A stretch of 64,000 nt of DNA from Pseudomonas mendocina (GCF_900636545.1 NZ_LR134290.1:1364001-1428000); one strand, 5' to 3'; positions 1 through 10,411 are shown, counted from the first letter of the stretch. Translations and numbers: made by a program. The notes: a model not told the origin generated them from the sequence alone.

Positions 1-2737
1 TTGCTGATCAGGCCGATCAGCGTCACCAGGCCCACCTGGGTGTAAATGTTCATGGTCGAGAAGCCGAGGAAGATCGGGATCAGCGCACCGCAGATCGACA
101 GTGGCACGGTGACCAGAATCACCAGCGGGTCGCGGAAGCTTTCGAACTGCGCGGCCAGCACCAGGAAGATGATCGCCAGGGCCAGGGCGAAGGTGACGAA
201 CAGCGCGCTGCCTTCCTGGATGTACTGACGCGATGCCCCGGCGTAGTCGAAGCTGTAGCCGCGCGGCGCTTCCTCGCGGGCGATGGCGGTGATGGTATCG
301 ATCGCCTCGCCCTGGCTGACGATGGCCACCCCTTCGATGATCGCCGAGTTGAGCTGCTGGAATTGCTTGAGCTTGGTCGGCCGCGCACGGTCACTGATGC
401 TGATCAAGGTGCCCAGCGGCACCATGGCGCCGCTTTCGCTGCGCACGTAGTAGCTATCCAGCCAGCTCGGATTCTCGCGATAGGCGCGTTCGACCTGGGC
501 GATCACCTTGTAGCTGCGTCCGTCGATGGTGAAGCGGTTGATCTCGCCCTCGCCGAGCAGGCTGGCCAGGGTGGCGCCCAGGTCTTCCATGGATACGCCC
601 ATCTGCGCGGCTTTCTCGCGGTCGATGTCGACGACGATTTCCGGCTTGTCGAAGGCCAGGTCGATGTTGAGGAAGGCGAACTTGCCCGACTCCTGCGCGC
701 GTGCCTTGACTCGCTCGGCCACCTGCAGCAACGACTCGTAGTCGTTCGGCGTGTTGATCACGAACTGGAAGGGCAGGCCCTCGCCGGTGCCCGGCAGCGA
801 CGGCAGGTTGAAGCCGAAGATCTGCAGGCCGGGGATGTGGTTGAGCTTGGCCTGGACCTCGGGAAGGATCTCCATCTGCGTGCGCTGGCGCTCGTTCCAG
901 GGCGTCAGCAGAAAGCCGCCGATGCCCGACTGTACACCGTCGAAACCATTGATCTGGAACGACGAGTAGTACTCGGGGAAGGTCTTGAAGATCTCCACGA
1001 ACTGGTTGGTGTAGGCGTTGACGTAGTCGAGGTTGGTCGGCTGCGGCGCGTTGGCGAAGAGGAACACCACGCCCTGGTCTTCCTCGGGCGCCAGTTCGCT
1101 CTGGGTGAAGGACAGCAGCACCGGGATCAGCGCCATGACGATCACGCCGAACACCACCACCACCGGGCGGGTATTGAGGGTGCCGTGGAGCATCTTCTGA
1201 TAGCGCTTCTTGAGTCGGTCGAAGATCAGATCCAGGCGATGGGCCAGGCCCGAAGGGTTCTCCTCGTGACGCAGCAGCTTGGCGCACATCATCGGCGACA
1301 GGGTCAGGGCGACGATGCCGGAGATGATCACCGCGCCGGCCAGGGTCAGGGCGAACTCCTTGAACAGCGCGCCGGTCAAGCCTTCGAGGAAGCCGATGGG
1401 GCATAGACCGCAGCCAGGGTGATGGTCATCGAGACCACCGGAACGGCGATTTCCCGCGCACCTTCGATGGCCGCATCGAACGGCGTCTTGCCTTCCTCGA
1501 TATGGCGGTGGATGTTCTCTACGACGACGATGGCGTCGTCCACCACCAGGCCGATGGCCAGCACCATCGCCAGCAGGGTCAGCAGGTTGATGGAGTAGCC
1601 CATCAGCTGCATGAAGAACAAGACGCCGATCATCGACAGCGGAATGGTGATCACTGGGATCAGTACCGAACGGAAGGCGCCGAGGAACAGGAAGACCACG
1701 ACGATGACGATCAGCACCGCTTCGGCCAGGGTCTTCACCACTTCGTCGATGGACGCCTGGATGAACAGCGTGGCGTCGTAGGCGATGGCCACCTTGAGGT
1801 TCGGCGGCAACTGCGCCTCCAGCTCCGGCAGGGCGTTGCGCACTTCCTTGATCACGTCCAGCGGGTTGGCGCTCGGCGTGCCCTTGATGGCGATGTACAC
1901 CGAGGGAATGCCGTCGAAGGAGCTGATCGAGTCGTAGTTGGCCGCGCCCATTTCCACGCGGGCGATGTCACGCACCAGCACGCGGGTGTCGCCGACGGTC
2001 TTCAACGGAATCGCGCCGAAGGCATCGACCGATTTCAGGTCGGTGCTGGCGTTGATGCTGGTGACCACGTACTGGCCCTTCACCTCGCCGGCGGCGGAGA
2101 GGAAGTTGTACTTGCGCACGGCGCTGTTGAGGTCGCCAGCGGTGACGCCGTACGCCGCCATCTTCACCGGGTCCAGCCACAGGCGCATGGCGAACACCTG
2201 GTTGCCGAGAATCTGCGCCTCGGCCATGCCGGGCAGGGTGGCCAGCTTGGGCTGGATTACCCGTGAGAGATAGTCGGTGATCTGCGGGTTGGACAGCTCG
2301 TCGCTGTAGAAGCTGACGTACATCAGTGCCGAGGCGTCGGCCGCTTCCTTGGACAGCACCGGGTCTTCGGCGTCCTGCGGCAGCTGGTTCTTCACCTCGT
2401 TGGCTTTGGCCAGCAACTCGGTGAACAGACGGTCGCTGTTGGCGCCGATGCGCGCATAGATGGAGATGGTCGACAGGTTCTGCTGGCTCGACGAGGTCAT
2501 ATAGTCGATGCCTTCGGCGCTGGCCAGGCTCTGCTGCAGCGGTTGGGTGATATAGCCCTGGATGGTTTCGGCGTTGGCACCGGGATAGGCGGTGGTCACC
2601 GTGATCAGGGCGTTTTCCATCTGCGGGTATTGGCGAATGACCAGCTTGCTGAACGCCTGGAAACCGAGCAGGACGATCAGCAGGCTGACCACGGTGGCCA
2701 GCACCGGGCGGCGGATGAAAGGATCGGTAAAAGCCAT
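1..2737 (-). pseudogene. RND (HAE1 family) multidrug efflux permease, 3' end outside window, frameshifted
   Basis: This is the inner-membrane proton/drug antiporter of a tripartite efflux pump. The N-terminal part reads without interruption for 453 codons, with TM1 at about residues 13-30, a porter domain, and the TM4 acidic pair D400-D401. It then stops at 1376. The next frame continues without a stop from 1397 to the window edge and encodes the expected continuation (IGFLEGLTGALFKEFALTLAG, then the second half of the family). The break is one missing base in a run of four G at 1398-1401. MexI is the closest relative I recognise. The adaptor gene lies just upstream on the same strand, as in mexHI. 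Either the gene is inactivated or the base is a sequencing error; the intact downstream frame favours a recent event or an error. Confidence 0.85.
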
Positions 2738-2796
2738 GGATATTTCCTTGGCCGCCCTGCGGCGGCCTGTCTATCAGCAGTTGCGCGCGTTTTGCG

Positions 2797-2822
2797 CCCC
2801 TCTCCCATTTATCGGGGAGAGG
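2797..2822. repeat. Short intergenic inverted repeat between adaptor and permease genes
   Basis: CCTCTCCC at 2799-2806 pairs with GGGAGAGG at 2815-2822 around an 8-base loop. It lies in the 213-base gap between the adaptor stop and the permease start. Further C- and G-rich fragments of the same character follow to about 2890. It looks like one of the dispersed CCCTCTCCC-type intergenic repeats, and may form a hairpin in the efflux mRNA. No T tract follows, so I do not call it a terminator. Confidence 0.4.
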
Positions 2823-2950
2823 CTGGGGGAGTGGGGCGGAATCAGCAGATGATTGCCCGTTTCTCCTCTTCCTGACCTTCTCCCCCGATGGCGAGCGGAC
2901 TGGTCGCGCTTGGTCGACGCTTGGTTGAGCAGCCTTACTGGACGTTAACG

Positions 2951-4105
2951 TTATTGCGCGGTGGCGGCCGGTTCGTCTGCTTTGAGCTGCAGCGCCGGGT
3001 CGGCAACGATGGCGACGTGGGCACCGTTATCCAGTTTGAGCTGGCCGGAGGTGACCACCTGCTCGCCGGCCTGCAGGCCCTTGAGGATCACCACGCGGCC
3101 GGTACGCCGCTCGCCGGTCTCGACGAAGCGCCGTTCGACCATCAACTGAGCGTTGCCGTCTGCGTCCTTGATCGTCTTGCCGTCGTCGTCCTGCTTTTCC
3201 TTCACCACGTACACCGAGTTGCCGTAGAGGGTGTAGGTGATGGCGGTTTCCGGTACGACGATCTGCGGCTGGTCATCCGGCAGCAGCACTTCCAGGTTGG
3301 CGAACATGCCCGGCAGCAGTTTCTCGTCCGGGTTGCTCAGGGTGGCGCGCACCTGCAGGTTGCGGGTTTCGTTCTCCACCTTGGGGTTGATCGCGGCGAT
3401 GCGGCCTTCGAACTGCTCGCCGGGGTAGGCGGCGACGCTCAGGCGAACCGGCTGGCCGACCTGCAGCTGTGGCGCGCGCTGCTCGGGCAGGAAGAAGTCG
3501 ACGTGCAGGCGCGACAGATCCTGCAGGGTAGCGATGGTGGCGCCCGGCGAGAGGTAGTCGCCAGTGTCGACCTGGCGAATGCCGATGGTGCCGGCGAACG
3601 GTGCGCTGATGCGCTTCTTCTCCAGCTGCGCCTTGAACTGCGCGACGCTGGCGCTGGCCTTCTGCAGTGTCGAGGATAGACGGTCGAACTCGCTCTTGGA
3701 GATGTTCTGCCGGCTGACCAGGCTGCGCCCGCGCTCGAACTCGACCTGGGCCAGGCTGCGCTCGGCTTCGGCAGTAGCCAGGCTGGCGCGCTCCACTTCG
3801 CTGTCGAGCTGGATCAGCGGTTGGCCCTGGGCGACCTTCTGTCCCGACTCGAACATCACCTCGCGGACGATGCCGTCGACCTCTGCGGCCAGGTCCACGC
3901 CCTGGAATGCCTTGAGCGTACCGATGGCCGGTAGACGACCCTGCCACGGCTGTTCCTCGGCATGCGCGGCGGACACGCTGATGGCCGGCTGCGGCGCCGA
4001 GAACATCTGGATCTGCTGGTAGATGGAGAAGCCCTTGTAGGCGGCGAGGGCGAGCACCACGACGAGTACCACGCCGAGCATGATGAGCATGCGACGGAGC
4101 AACAT
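2951..4105 (-). CDS. RND efflux periplasmic adaptor (membrane fusion protein)
   Basis: This 384-residue protein links the RND permease to an outer-membrane channel. It has an N-terminal membrane anchor (about residues 5-24), then barrel-sandwich hybrid, alpha-hairpin and beta-barrel domains typical of the HlyD/MexA superfamily. The family-typical GIVREVMFESGQKVAQGQPLIQLD lipoyl-like half-motif and the matching RISAPFAGTIG half are both visible. I chose ATG 4105 because AAGGAAA sits 8 bases upstream; an upstream TTG at 4123 would place that Shine-Dalgarno inside the gene. The frameshifted permease gene follows 213 bases downstream, so the pair is probably one operon. No outer-membrane channel gene is visible before the window edge. 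MexH-like is my best guess at subfamily. Confidence 0.87.
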   Translation of the reverse strand: MLLRRMLIMLGVVLVVVLALAAYKGFSIYQQIQMFSAPQPAISVSAAHAEEQPWQGRLPAIGTLKAFQGVDLAAEVDGIVREVMFESGQKVAQGQPLIQLDSEVERASLATAEAERSLAQVEFERGRSLVSRQNISKSEFDRLSSTLQKASASVAQFKAQLEKKRISAPFAGTIGIRQVDTGDYLSPGATIATLQDLSRLHVDFFLPEQRAPQLQVGQPVRLSVAAYPGEQFEGRIAAINPKVENETRNLQVRATLSNPDEKLLPGMFANLEVLLPDDQPQIVVPETAITYTLYGNSVYVVKEKQDDDGKTIKDADGNAQLMVERRFVETGERRTGRVVILKGLQAGEQVVTSGQLKLDNGAHVAIVADPALQLKADEPAATAQ

Positions 4106-4249
4106 ATTCCGTTTCCTTGGCAAGCGGGGAGGGGCCTGGGAATAGGCAAGAGAGGCACATTAGTGCCAGTTATCGCCGCTGTCAAAAGTCTCGGTCGTTC
4201 CTGTCGCGAGGCGCGCCCGGTACCCGGGCGTGCCGGTTCCCGCGGGCGC

Positions 4250-5875
4250 TCAGGAGCCCAGGCGACGGGTCACTTCACCCAGTTGCCCGGACATGTCATG
4301 CAGGTTGCGGCTGGCCATCTGCGTGCGTTCGACGTTGTCCTGATTGGCACTGGCAATGGCGGTCAGCTCGGTGAGGTTACGCGAGATGTCCTCGGCCACC
4401 GAGGTCTGTTCCTCGGCTGCCGTGGCGATCTGCTGGTTCATGTCTCGAATGGCTTCCACCGCCTCGGTGATACGCTGCAGCATGGCGCCGGCCTCGGTGA
4501 CCTGGGTAACGCCTTGTTCGCTGCGCTGCTGGCCGCTCTCGATGGCGCGCACGGCATTCAGAGCGCCGCTCTGCACGGTATCGATGATCTGGTTGATCTC
4601 GGCGGTGGACTCGGCGGTACGCTGGGCGAGGTGGCGCACCTCGTCGGCGACCACGGCGAAACCGCGGCCCTGCTCGCCGGCCCGAGCCGCTTCGATGGCC
4701 GCGTTGAGCGCCAGCAGGTTGGTCTGCTCGGCGATGCCGCGAATCACTTCCAGCACCTTGCCAATACGCCCGCTGTCGCTTTCCAGACGACGGATCACTT
4801 CCGCGGTGTTGGCAATCTCGCCGCGGATGTCGGTGATGGTGGCGATGGTCGACTGCATCACCGTGCTGCCCTGGCGTGCCGAGTCGTCGGCATCGTTGGC
4901 CGCGTGCGCGGCGTCAGCGGCGTGGCGCGCCACTTCCTGGGCAGTGGCGGACATCTCGTGCATGGCCGTGGCGACCTGATCGGTGCGCTCGAACTGCTCG
5001 CTGACGCCCTCGGTCATGCGTGAGGCGATGGCGTTGAGTTCGCTGCTGGCGCTGTCGAGATTCTGCGTACTCTGGTGCAGGTGCTCGGTGGTGCTGGCGA
5101 GAAAATCGCGCAGGGTGTTCGCGGCGCGCGCCAGCAGGCCCAGTTCATCTTGGCGGGTGCTCTCTACGCGCTGGCCGAACTGGCCATGGCTGAGCTGATC
5201 GACATGGCCGATCAGATGGCGGATGGGAATGATCAGGTTGCGGTTGACCAGCCACAGGCTGAACAGGGCGATGATGAGCGCGGCGACCAGCATCAACACG
5301 GTGCCAGCGAAAATGGTGCGCGCGGCACTGGTGTTGATCTGCTCGGCCTGGCTCAGGCTGTTCTGGCGCAACTGCTCGACCAGCGCACTCATCTGCTCGC
5401 TGGCGGCGCGGTCGATACCTTTTACGGCCTGATCGCCTGCCGTGGTGTCGGCACCGGCAGCCAAGAAGGCGTCGCGGCCCTTGCGGTAGTTTCCACCGAG
5501 GGCCTGGTGTTCGCTGCGCAAGCGCTCGACCTGGGCCTTCAGCGCCGGATCAGCGGTGGCGACCTGAGCCAGCTGGCCGAGAATGTCCTGCACCTTGCGC
5601 TCCTGCGCTTCGAACTGGCTCCAGTAGCGCTGCAGGTTGGCACTGTCCTGGCCGCGCAGCAGGACGTTCTTCCATTCCTGCACCTGAATCTTGAATTCGA
5701 CGTTGGCCGCGTCGATCAGGCGCGAAGATTCCAGCGGCCCATCAAGTAGGCCACGGTAGGACTGAATGCCGCTGGAGAGAAAGCTGAAGCAGGCCAGCGC
5801 GGTGATCAGAATCAGCGCCAGACTGCCGCCGAGCAGGGCGAGAATCTGCGCGCGCAGGGATTTTTGCAGGAACAT
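4250..5875 (-). CDS. Methyl-accepting chemotaxis protein
   Basis: This is a transmembrane chemoreceptor that signals to CheA/CheW. In the 541-residue form, TM1 is at about residues 8-30 and is followed by a helical periplasmic sensor of about 150 residues (four-helix-bundle type). TM2 lies near 180-205, then HAMP, then the cytoplasmic coiled coil with the conserved hairpin tip [10 protein letters not shown] at 395-404. The tip context ([20 protein letters not shown]) is diagnostic. There is no C-terminal NWxxF-type pentapeptide for CheR/CheB tethering. I prefer ATG 5875 (MFLQKSL) over a longer reading from 5911, because GAGG lies 9 bases upstream and TM1 then starts close to the N terminus. 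The ligand cannot be read from sequence. It stands alone, divergent from the talarate dehydratase gene, so hexarate sensing is possible but unsupported. Confidence 0.88.
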   Translation of the reverse strand: MFLQKSLRAQILALLGGSLALILITALACFSFLSSGIQSYRGLLDGPLESSRLIDAANVEFKIQVQEWKNVLLRGQDSANLQRYWSQFEAQERKVQDILGQLAQVATADPALKAQVERLRSEHQALGGNYRKGRDAFLAAGADTTAGDQAVKGIDRAASEQMSALVEQLRQNSLSQAEQINTSAARTIFAGTVLMLVAALIIALFSLWLVNRNLIIPIRHLIGHVDQLSHGQFGQRVESTRQDELGLLARAANTLRDFLASTTEHLHQSTQNLDSASSELNAIASRMTEGVSEQFERTDQVATAMHEMSATAQEVARHAADAAHAANDADDSARQGSTVMQSTIATITDIRGEIANTAEVIRRLESDSGRIGKVLEVIRGIAEQTNLLALNAAIEAARAGEQGRGFAVVADEVRHLAQRTAESTAEINQIIDTVQSGALNAVRAIESGQQRSEQGVTQVTEAGAMLQRITEAVEAIRDMNQQIATAAEEQTSVAEDISRNLTELTAIASANQDNVERTQMASRNLHDMSGQLGEVTRRLGS

Positions 5876-6096
5876 GACGAGGTGCCTCGGGAGCCAGGCG
5901 TGGCGGGACACGCTCAGCGTAGTAGGCGAATGTTGCAGATTTGTGAAATGTCTAGACGAGTCGTCGCGGTGCCCGATCAGTCAGGGAGCAGCAGATCATT
6001 TCGATGCTTGAATGATTGCGCAATCATCTTAATCTGACTCGGGTTGTCCATTTTCGGCGGCCCACAGGGTGCCGAGTTCATCACGAGGAAGAAACC

Positions 6097-7251
6097 ATGA
6101 CTGATAACGCCGCCCCACGCGCCGATGACGATCGCATTGCCTGGCTGAGCCTGCGTTCGGTAGCCCTGCCGCTGGCCAACCCGATCAGCGATGCCAAGGT
6201 GTTGACCGGCCGGCAGAAGCCGATGACCGAGATCGCCATCCTGATTGCCGAGATCGAGACCCGCAATGGTCATCGTGGCCTCGGTTTCAGCTACTCCAAG
6301 CGAGCCGGTGGCCCCGGCCAGTTCGCCCATGCGCTGGAAGTGGCGCCGAACCTGATCGGCGAGAACCCCAGCGATATCGCCAAGCTCTGGGACAAGCTGT
6401 GCTGGGCCGGCGCGTCGGTCGGCCGCAGCGGCCTGGCGACCCAGGCAATCGGCGCCTTCGACGTCGCCTTGTGGGACCTCAAGGCACGACGCAGCGGCTT
6501 GTCGCTGGCGCGTTTGCTCGGCAGCCACCGCGATTCCGTACGCTGCTACAACACCTCCGGCGGCTTTCTGCATACGCCGCTCGACCAGCTCATGAAGAAC
6601 ACCGACATCTCCCGTGAGAAGGGCATTGGCGGTATCAAGCTCAAGGTCGGCCAGCCCGATTGGGCGCAGGACATCCATCGTGTCAGCACGGTGCGCAAGC
6701 ATCTGGGCGAGAGTTTCCCGCTGATGGTCGACGCCAACCAGCAATGGGACCGCCCGACCGCGCGGCGCATGTGCCGTCGTCTGGAGCCCTTCGATCTGAT
6801 CTGGATCGAGGAGCCGCTGGACTGCTACGACGCTGAAGGCCACGCCGAGCTGGTGCGTCTGTTCGATACGCCAATCGCCACCGGCGAGATGCTCACCAGC
6901 CCGGCCGAGCATTGGGAGTTCATCCGCCAGCGTGGCGCCGATTTCCTCATGCCCGATGCGCCGCGTGTCGGCGGCATCACCCCATACCTGCGCGTGCAGA
7001 CCCTGGCCGAGCAGGCCGGCATGACCCTGGCACCGCACTTCGCCATGGAGCTGCACGTGCACCTGGCCGCCAGTCATACGCGCGAGCCTTGGGTCGAGCA
7101 TTTCGAGTGGCTGGAGCCGCTGTTCAACGAGCGCCTGGAAATTCGCGACGGACGCATGCAGGTACCGACCCGTCCGGGCCTTGGCCTGAGCCTGAGCGAG
7201 CAGGTGGCTGGCTGGACGGTGCAGCAGGCGGAAGTCGGCAAGCGCGCCTGA
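6097..7251 (+). CDS. L-talarate/galactarate dehydratase (enolase superfamily, mandelate racemase subgroup)
   Basis: This is predicted to dehydrate L-talarate and galactarate (meso-galactarate) to 5-dehydro-4-deoxyglucarate. The 384-residue protein has the enolase-superfamily capping domain plus TIM barrel. It shows the KxK base motif (K181, K183), metal ligands D212, E238 and E264, and the general base H314 in APHFAMELHVH. Long stretches match the Salmonella TalrD/GalrD enzyme as I remember it (GIGGIKLKVGQPD, LMVDANQQWD, IEEPLD, PHFAME). ATG 6097 has AGGAAG about 7 bases upstream, and the upstream in-frame extension from 6016 is not conserved in character. It is convergent with the LysR gene and lies at the left edge of the hexarate island. 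Substrate preference between talarate and galactarate is inferred. Confidence 0.88.
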   Translation: MTDNAAPRADDDRIAWLSLRSVALPLANPISDAKVLTGRQKPMTEIAILIAEIETRNGHRGLGFSYSKRAGGPGQFAHALEVAPNLIGENPSDIAKLWDKLCWAGASVGRSGLATQAIGAFDVALWDLKARRSGLSLARLLGSHRDSVRCYNTSGGFLHTPLDQLMKNTDISREKGIGGIKLKVGQPDWAQDIHRVSTVRKHLGESFPLMVDANQQWDRPTARRMCRRLEPFDLIWIEEPLDCYDAEGHAELVRLFDTPIATGEMLTSPAEHWEFIRQRGADFLMPDAPRVGGITPYLRVQTLAEQAGMTLAPHFAMELHVHLAASHTREPWVEHFEWLEPLFNERLEIRDGRMQVPTRPGLGLSLSEQVAGWTVQQAEVGKRA

Positions 7252-7254
7252 TCT

Positions 7255-8160
7255 TCAGCTCGGCGGATAGATGTCGCGAGCAGCCTGGCGCACGGCCTCG
7301 ATCACCGCTGGCAATGCGGGGTTATCGTTGTCGTCGCGCCAGACCAGATGCAGCTCCCCGCATACGCCTTTGGGTAGCGGCAGCTCGCGGAAGCACACCT
7401 GCTCGAAGCGAATGGCGCTGGCGCTACGCGGCACCAGCGCCAACCCCATGCCGGCGTTGACCAGTGACAGGATGGTCAGGGTCGACCCCAGCGCCTGAAC
7501 GAACTCCGGCTGGATGCCGCTTGCGCGGAACAGGCCGGTGTGCAGTTCGTTGAAGGGCTGCCAGGCCGTATGTGCATAAAGGATGAAGGGTTGGCCATGG
7601 AGCATTTCCAGGGTCGGCCTTTCGTGCTGCGCCAGTGGATGTTCGGTGGGCGCAGCCAGCACGAAGGGCTCGCGCAGCAGGCATTCGCTGACCAGGCCGG
7701 GTTGCTGCAAGGGCGCCCGCACGATGGCCAGGTCCACACGCCGGGCACGCAGTGCCTGTACCTGTTCGAAGGTACTCATCTCCAGCAGGGCGATATCCAC
7801 GCCAGGGCGTTCGCGCTTGGCGGTGGTGATCGCGCGTGGCAGCACGTCGTACACCGCGCTGGCGACGAAGCTGATGTTCAACGAACCGCTTTCACCGATG
7901 GCCGCCAGGCGGGCGCTTTGTGCGGCGCGATGAGCCTGGTCGAGCAGTGCCTGGGCTTCGACGAAGAAAGCGCGGCCGGCTGCAGTCAATGCAACCGAGC
8001 GGGTGCTGCGGGTAAAAAGCGCTACCCCCAATTGATGCTCGAGCAGCTGGATCTGCCGGCTCAGCGGTGGCTGGGTCATGTTCAGGCGCTCGGCGGCGCG
8101 GCGGAAGTTCAGCTCGGCGGCGAGGGTGGTGAAACAACGCAGTTGGGCCAGGTCGAACAT
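7255..8160 (-). CDS. LysR-family transcriptional regulator
   Basis: This 301-residue regulator has an N-terminal winged helix-turn-helix (residues 1-60, LAAELNFRRAAERLNMTQPPLSRQIQLLEHQLG) and a C-terminal periplasmic-binding-type effector domain. It presumably controls the hexarate genes around it, since it sits between the TctA gene and the talarate dehydratase gene. It lies downstream of tctA on the same strand but behind a strong terminator, so it probably has its own promoter at 8161-8284. The start at MFDLAQLRCF is chosen because that is the usual LysR N terminus; a TTG start at 8184 would add eight residues. The inducer is unknown. Confidence 0.88.
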   Translation of the reverse strand: MFDLAQLRCFTTLAAELNFRRAAERLNMTQPPLSRQIQLLEHQLGVALFTRSTRSVALTAAGRAFFVEAQALLDQAHRAAQSARLAAIGESGSLNISFVASAVYDVLPRAITTAKRERPGVDIALLEMSTFEQVQALRARRVDLAIVRAPLQQPGLVSECLLREPFVLAAPTEHPLAQHERPTLEMLHGQPFILYAHTAWQPFNELHTGLFRASGIQPEFVQALGSTLTILSLVNAGMGLALVPRSASAIRFEQVCFRELPLPKGVCGELHLVWRDDNDNPALPAVIEAVRQAARDIYPPS

Positions 8161-8169
8161 TGATTCATT

Positions 8170-8214
8170 CCAGGTATCAATCAAGTGATCAATTAGATTA
8201 GACCTGGATCAATG
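8170..8214. promoter_or_regulatory. Candidate LysR-type operator upstream of the lysR gene
   Basis: An inverted CCAGGT (8170-8175) and ACCTGG (8201-8206) bracket AT-rich sequence containing several ATCAA and TTGAT half-sites. This is the arrangement expected of a LysR autoregulatory site with T-N11-A boxes. It lies just upstream of the regulator start. No second gene diverges from it, so the site would serve autoregulation only. Confidence 0.3.
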
Positions 8215-8284
8215 TGAGCGTCCATCATCTGCCACAAGCCGTTGCAGGCGGCGTTGTAGAGCGCTTGAGGCAATAAGCGGGAAG

Positions 8285-8319
8285 GGAAAAAGGACCGCCC
8301 CCTGAGCAGAGGGGGCGGT
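8285..8319 (-). terminator. Rho-independent terminator of the tctCBA operon
   Basis: On the minus strand ACCGCCCCC (8319-8311) pairs with GGGGGCGGT (8302-8294), followed by CCTTTTT. It begins 8 bases after the tctA stop codon. It separates the transporter operon from the LysR gene. Confidence 0.85.
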
Positions 8320-8326
8320 GAGTGGA

Positions 8327-9847
8327 TCAGGTACGCAGGATTTCGTTGATCGCGCTGGGTTTGGGACGCAGCGCGCTGAATACCTGCCAGAGCACGAACA
8401 CCAGCGCCAGACCCAGGAAGGTGCCGGCGATGGGGTTGGTGAAGAAGTCGGTGAAGCTGCCGTCCGACAGCATCAGGCCGCGGCGCAGGTTGGTTTCCGC
8501 CATCGGCCCGAGGATGAAGCCGATGATGAACGGCGCGGCCGGCATACCAGCCTTGACGAAGCCATAGCCGAGCAGACCGAACAGCAGGATCGACCAGACG
8601 TCGAACAGGCGGCTGGACAGACCGAAGGCACCGACTACGCACAGCACCAGGATGATCGGCAACAGGATGTGCTTAGGCACGTCGAGTAGCTTGATGAATA
8701 GGCGCAGGCCGTAGAACTCCATGAACAGCATCATGAAGGTGGCGACGATCAGGGCGGCAAAAATGGTGTACACCAGCGGACCCTGACTGATGAACAGCAG
8801 GGGGCCTGGCTGGATGCCGTGGATCAGGAAGCCGCCAAGCATGATCGCGGTAACAGTGTCACCCGGGATGCCGAGGGTCATCAGCGGCATCATGGCACCA
8901 CCGATACCGGCGTTGTTGGCGGTCTCACTGGCCACCACGCCGCCGATGTTGCCCTTGCCGTAGGTGTCACCGTCTTTCGCACGCTTCTTGGCGATGATGT
9001 AAGACACCAGGTTCGAGGTGCCCGCGCCGATGCCCGGCAGGATACCGATGCCCAGGCCGATCAGGCCGGAGCGGCCAGCGTTGGGCAGTTGCTCGCGGAA
9101 TTCCTTGAGCGAGAAGCCAAAGCCCTTGATGTTCTTCATGCTCACCGACTTGGCCTTGCCCTGCACGGCATGGCGACCTGTTTCGGCCAGCTTGATGATT
9201 TCGGCCACGGCGAACATGCCGATCATCACTGTCAGCATCGAGAAGCCGCCATTGAGCTCGCTGACGCCGAAGGTGAAGCGGCGAATGGCTTCGACCGGGG
9301 CGATGCCCACGGTGGACACGGCGATACCCAGCGCACCGGCGAACAGGCCCTTGACCATGGAGCCAGCCGACAGGGTGGCGATCAGTGTCAGGGAGAACAC
9401 GGCGATGGCGAAGTATTCATGGGGCCCGAAGCTCAGGGCCACCTTGGCCAGCTGCGGAGCGATGAACATCAGCGCCGCGATACTGAAGATGGTGCCGAGG
9501 AACGAGAACACGATACCCACGCCCAGCGCCTTGACGCCGTGGCCCTGTTCCATCAGTGGCCCGCCGTCGAATACCGTGGCGATCGATGAGGGCGTTCCGG
9601 GAATCTTCAACAGAATCGCCGAGATAAGCCCCCCGGACGTGGCCCCAATGAACAGCGCGACCAGGAGCGACAGGCCGGCTTGCGGGCCCATGGTGAAGGT
9701 CAGCGGCAGACACAGGGCTACGGCCATGGTGGCCGACAGGCCTGGCACGGCGCCGAAAACGATGCCCATGGCCACGCCAATGGCCATCAGCATCAGAATG
9801 TTCAATGAGAAGACGGCACCGAAGCCTTGCTGCAGTAATTCGAGCAT
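8327..9847 (-). CDS. Tripartite tricarboxylate transporter, large permease TctA
   Basis: This is the large membrane subunit of a TTT-family secondary transporter, 506 residues and rich in hydrophobic segments. It has the two family-typical Gly-rich motifs, near the N terminus (GAVPGLSATMAVALCLPLTF) and mid-protein (GILPGIGAGTSNLVSYIIAKK). It works with TctB and the binding protein encoded immediately upstream. GAGGATCGACC precedes ATG 9847. The position downstream of gudD suggests uptake of glucarate or galactarate rather than citrate; this is an inference from context. Confidence 0.93.
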   Translation of the reverse strand: MLELLQQGFGAVFSLNILMLMAIGVAMGIVFGAVPGLSATMAVALCLPLTFTMGPQAGLSLLVALFIGATSGGLISAILLKIPGTPSSIATVFDGGPLMEQGHGVKALGVGIVFSFLGTIFSIAALMFIAPQLAKVALSFGPHEYFAIAVFSLTLIATLSAGSMVKGLFAGALGIAVSTVGIAPVEAIRRFTFGVSELNGGFSMLTVMIGMFAVAEIIKLAETGRHAVQGKAKSVSMKNIKGFGFSLKEFREQLPNAGRSGLIGLGIGILPGIGAGTSNLVSYIIAKKRAKDGDTYGKGNIGGVVASETANNAGIGGAMMPLMTLGIPGDTVTAIMLGGFLIHGIQPGPLLFISQGPLVYTIFAALIVATFMMLFMEFYGLRLFIKLLDVPKHILLPIILVLCVVGAFGLSSRLFDVWSILLFGLLGYGFVKAGMPAAPFIIGFILGPMAETNLRRGLMLSDGSFTDFFTNPIAGTFLGLALVFVLWQVFSALRPKPSAINEILRT

Positions 9848-9856
9848 GGTCGATCC

Positions 9857-10387
9857 TCAGAGGAAGTTGTTCAGCAGGCCAGCGGGCAGCAACAGGTCGA
9901 AGGCCTCGCGGAACAGCAGGAAGATGACGGCCGAGCAGGTTACTGCGATTAGCAGATAGGCTACATGCCGGGGTTTTTGCGTCACGGGTGTGAGCACCAG
10001 AAACTGCAGGTACAGGTAGATCACTGTCATGATTGGAAACCCGACCGGGCCGAGCAGCGCCATGTAGCCCAGGATCAGGCCCAGGGTCAGTAGCACGGTT
10101 TTCGGTTCGATGACCTCGCGAGGTACTTCTTCCTTGGGCACTTCTGGCAGGTCGCTGGGTGTTGTAGCAGGGGCAGTCGTTTCGGCGTCTGGCATTTTCC
10201 TGGACAGGGCGCTGATCACTTGGAACGCGCCCAGCAGGGTCAGAAAACCGGCCAGCAGTACGGGTAGGGTGCCGGCATCAATGCCGTCATGCCCAGGAAG
10301 CTGATAAGCCATCACCATGTAGGCGAGGCTGACGGCGATCATGGCGATGCCGACGATCAGCTCTTTCTTTTTTGCGGTGGTGCTCAT
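9857..10387 (-). CDS. Tripartite tricarboxylate transporter, small permease TctB
   Basis: This 176-residue protein has four predicted membrane segments, split by a polar Pro/Glu-rich cytoplasmic stretch (about residues 70-95). That is the usual layout of the TctB subunit. I chose ATG 10387 (MSTTAKKKE), which has GAGG 7 bases upstream; a longer reading from 10429 would run through the intercistronic stem-loop. The stop lies 9 bases before tctA, so the two permease genes are probably translationally coupled. Confidence 0.9.
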   Translation of the reverse strand: MSTTAKKKELIVGIAMIAVSLAYMVMAYQLPGHDGIDAGTLPVLLAGFLTLLGAFQVISALSRKMPDAETTAPATTPSDLPEVPKEEVPREVIEPKTVLLTLGLILGYMALLGPVGFPIMTVIYLYLQFLVLTPVTQKPRHVAYLLIAVTCSAVIFLLFREAFDLLLPAGLLNNFL

Positions 10388-10411
10388 GTGAAACCTCGAA
10401 AAACGAATACA

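Noticed and set aside
454..1404. A 316-codon minus-strand frame following the permease stop
   Set aside because: It is an out-of-frame reading with Arg/Pro-rich composition. The true continuation of the permease is in another frame, open to the window edge.
363..2266. Long plus-strand frames opposite the RND permease
   Set aside because: They are antisense shadows of a high-GC coding region; the minus-strand frames encode the recognisable RND protein.
2951..4105. Naming the efflux pair mexH/mexI
   Set aside because: The likeness is from memory and no mexG or opmD gene is seen; I left the symbols empty.
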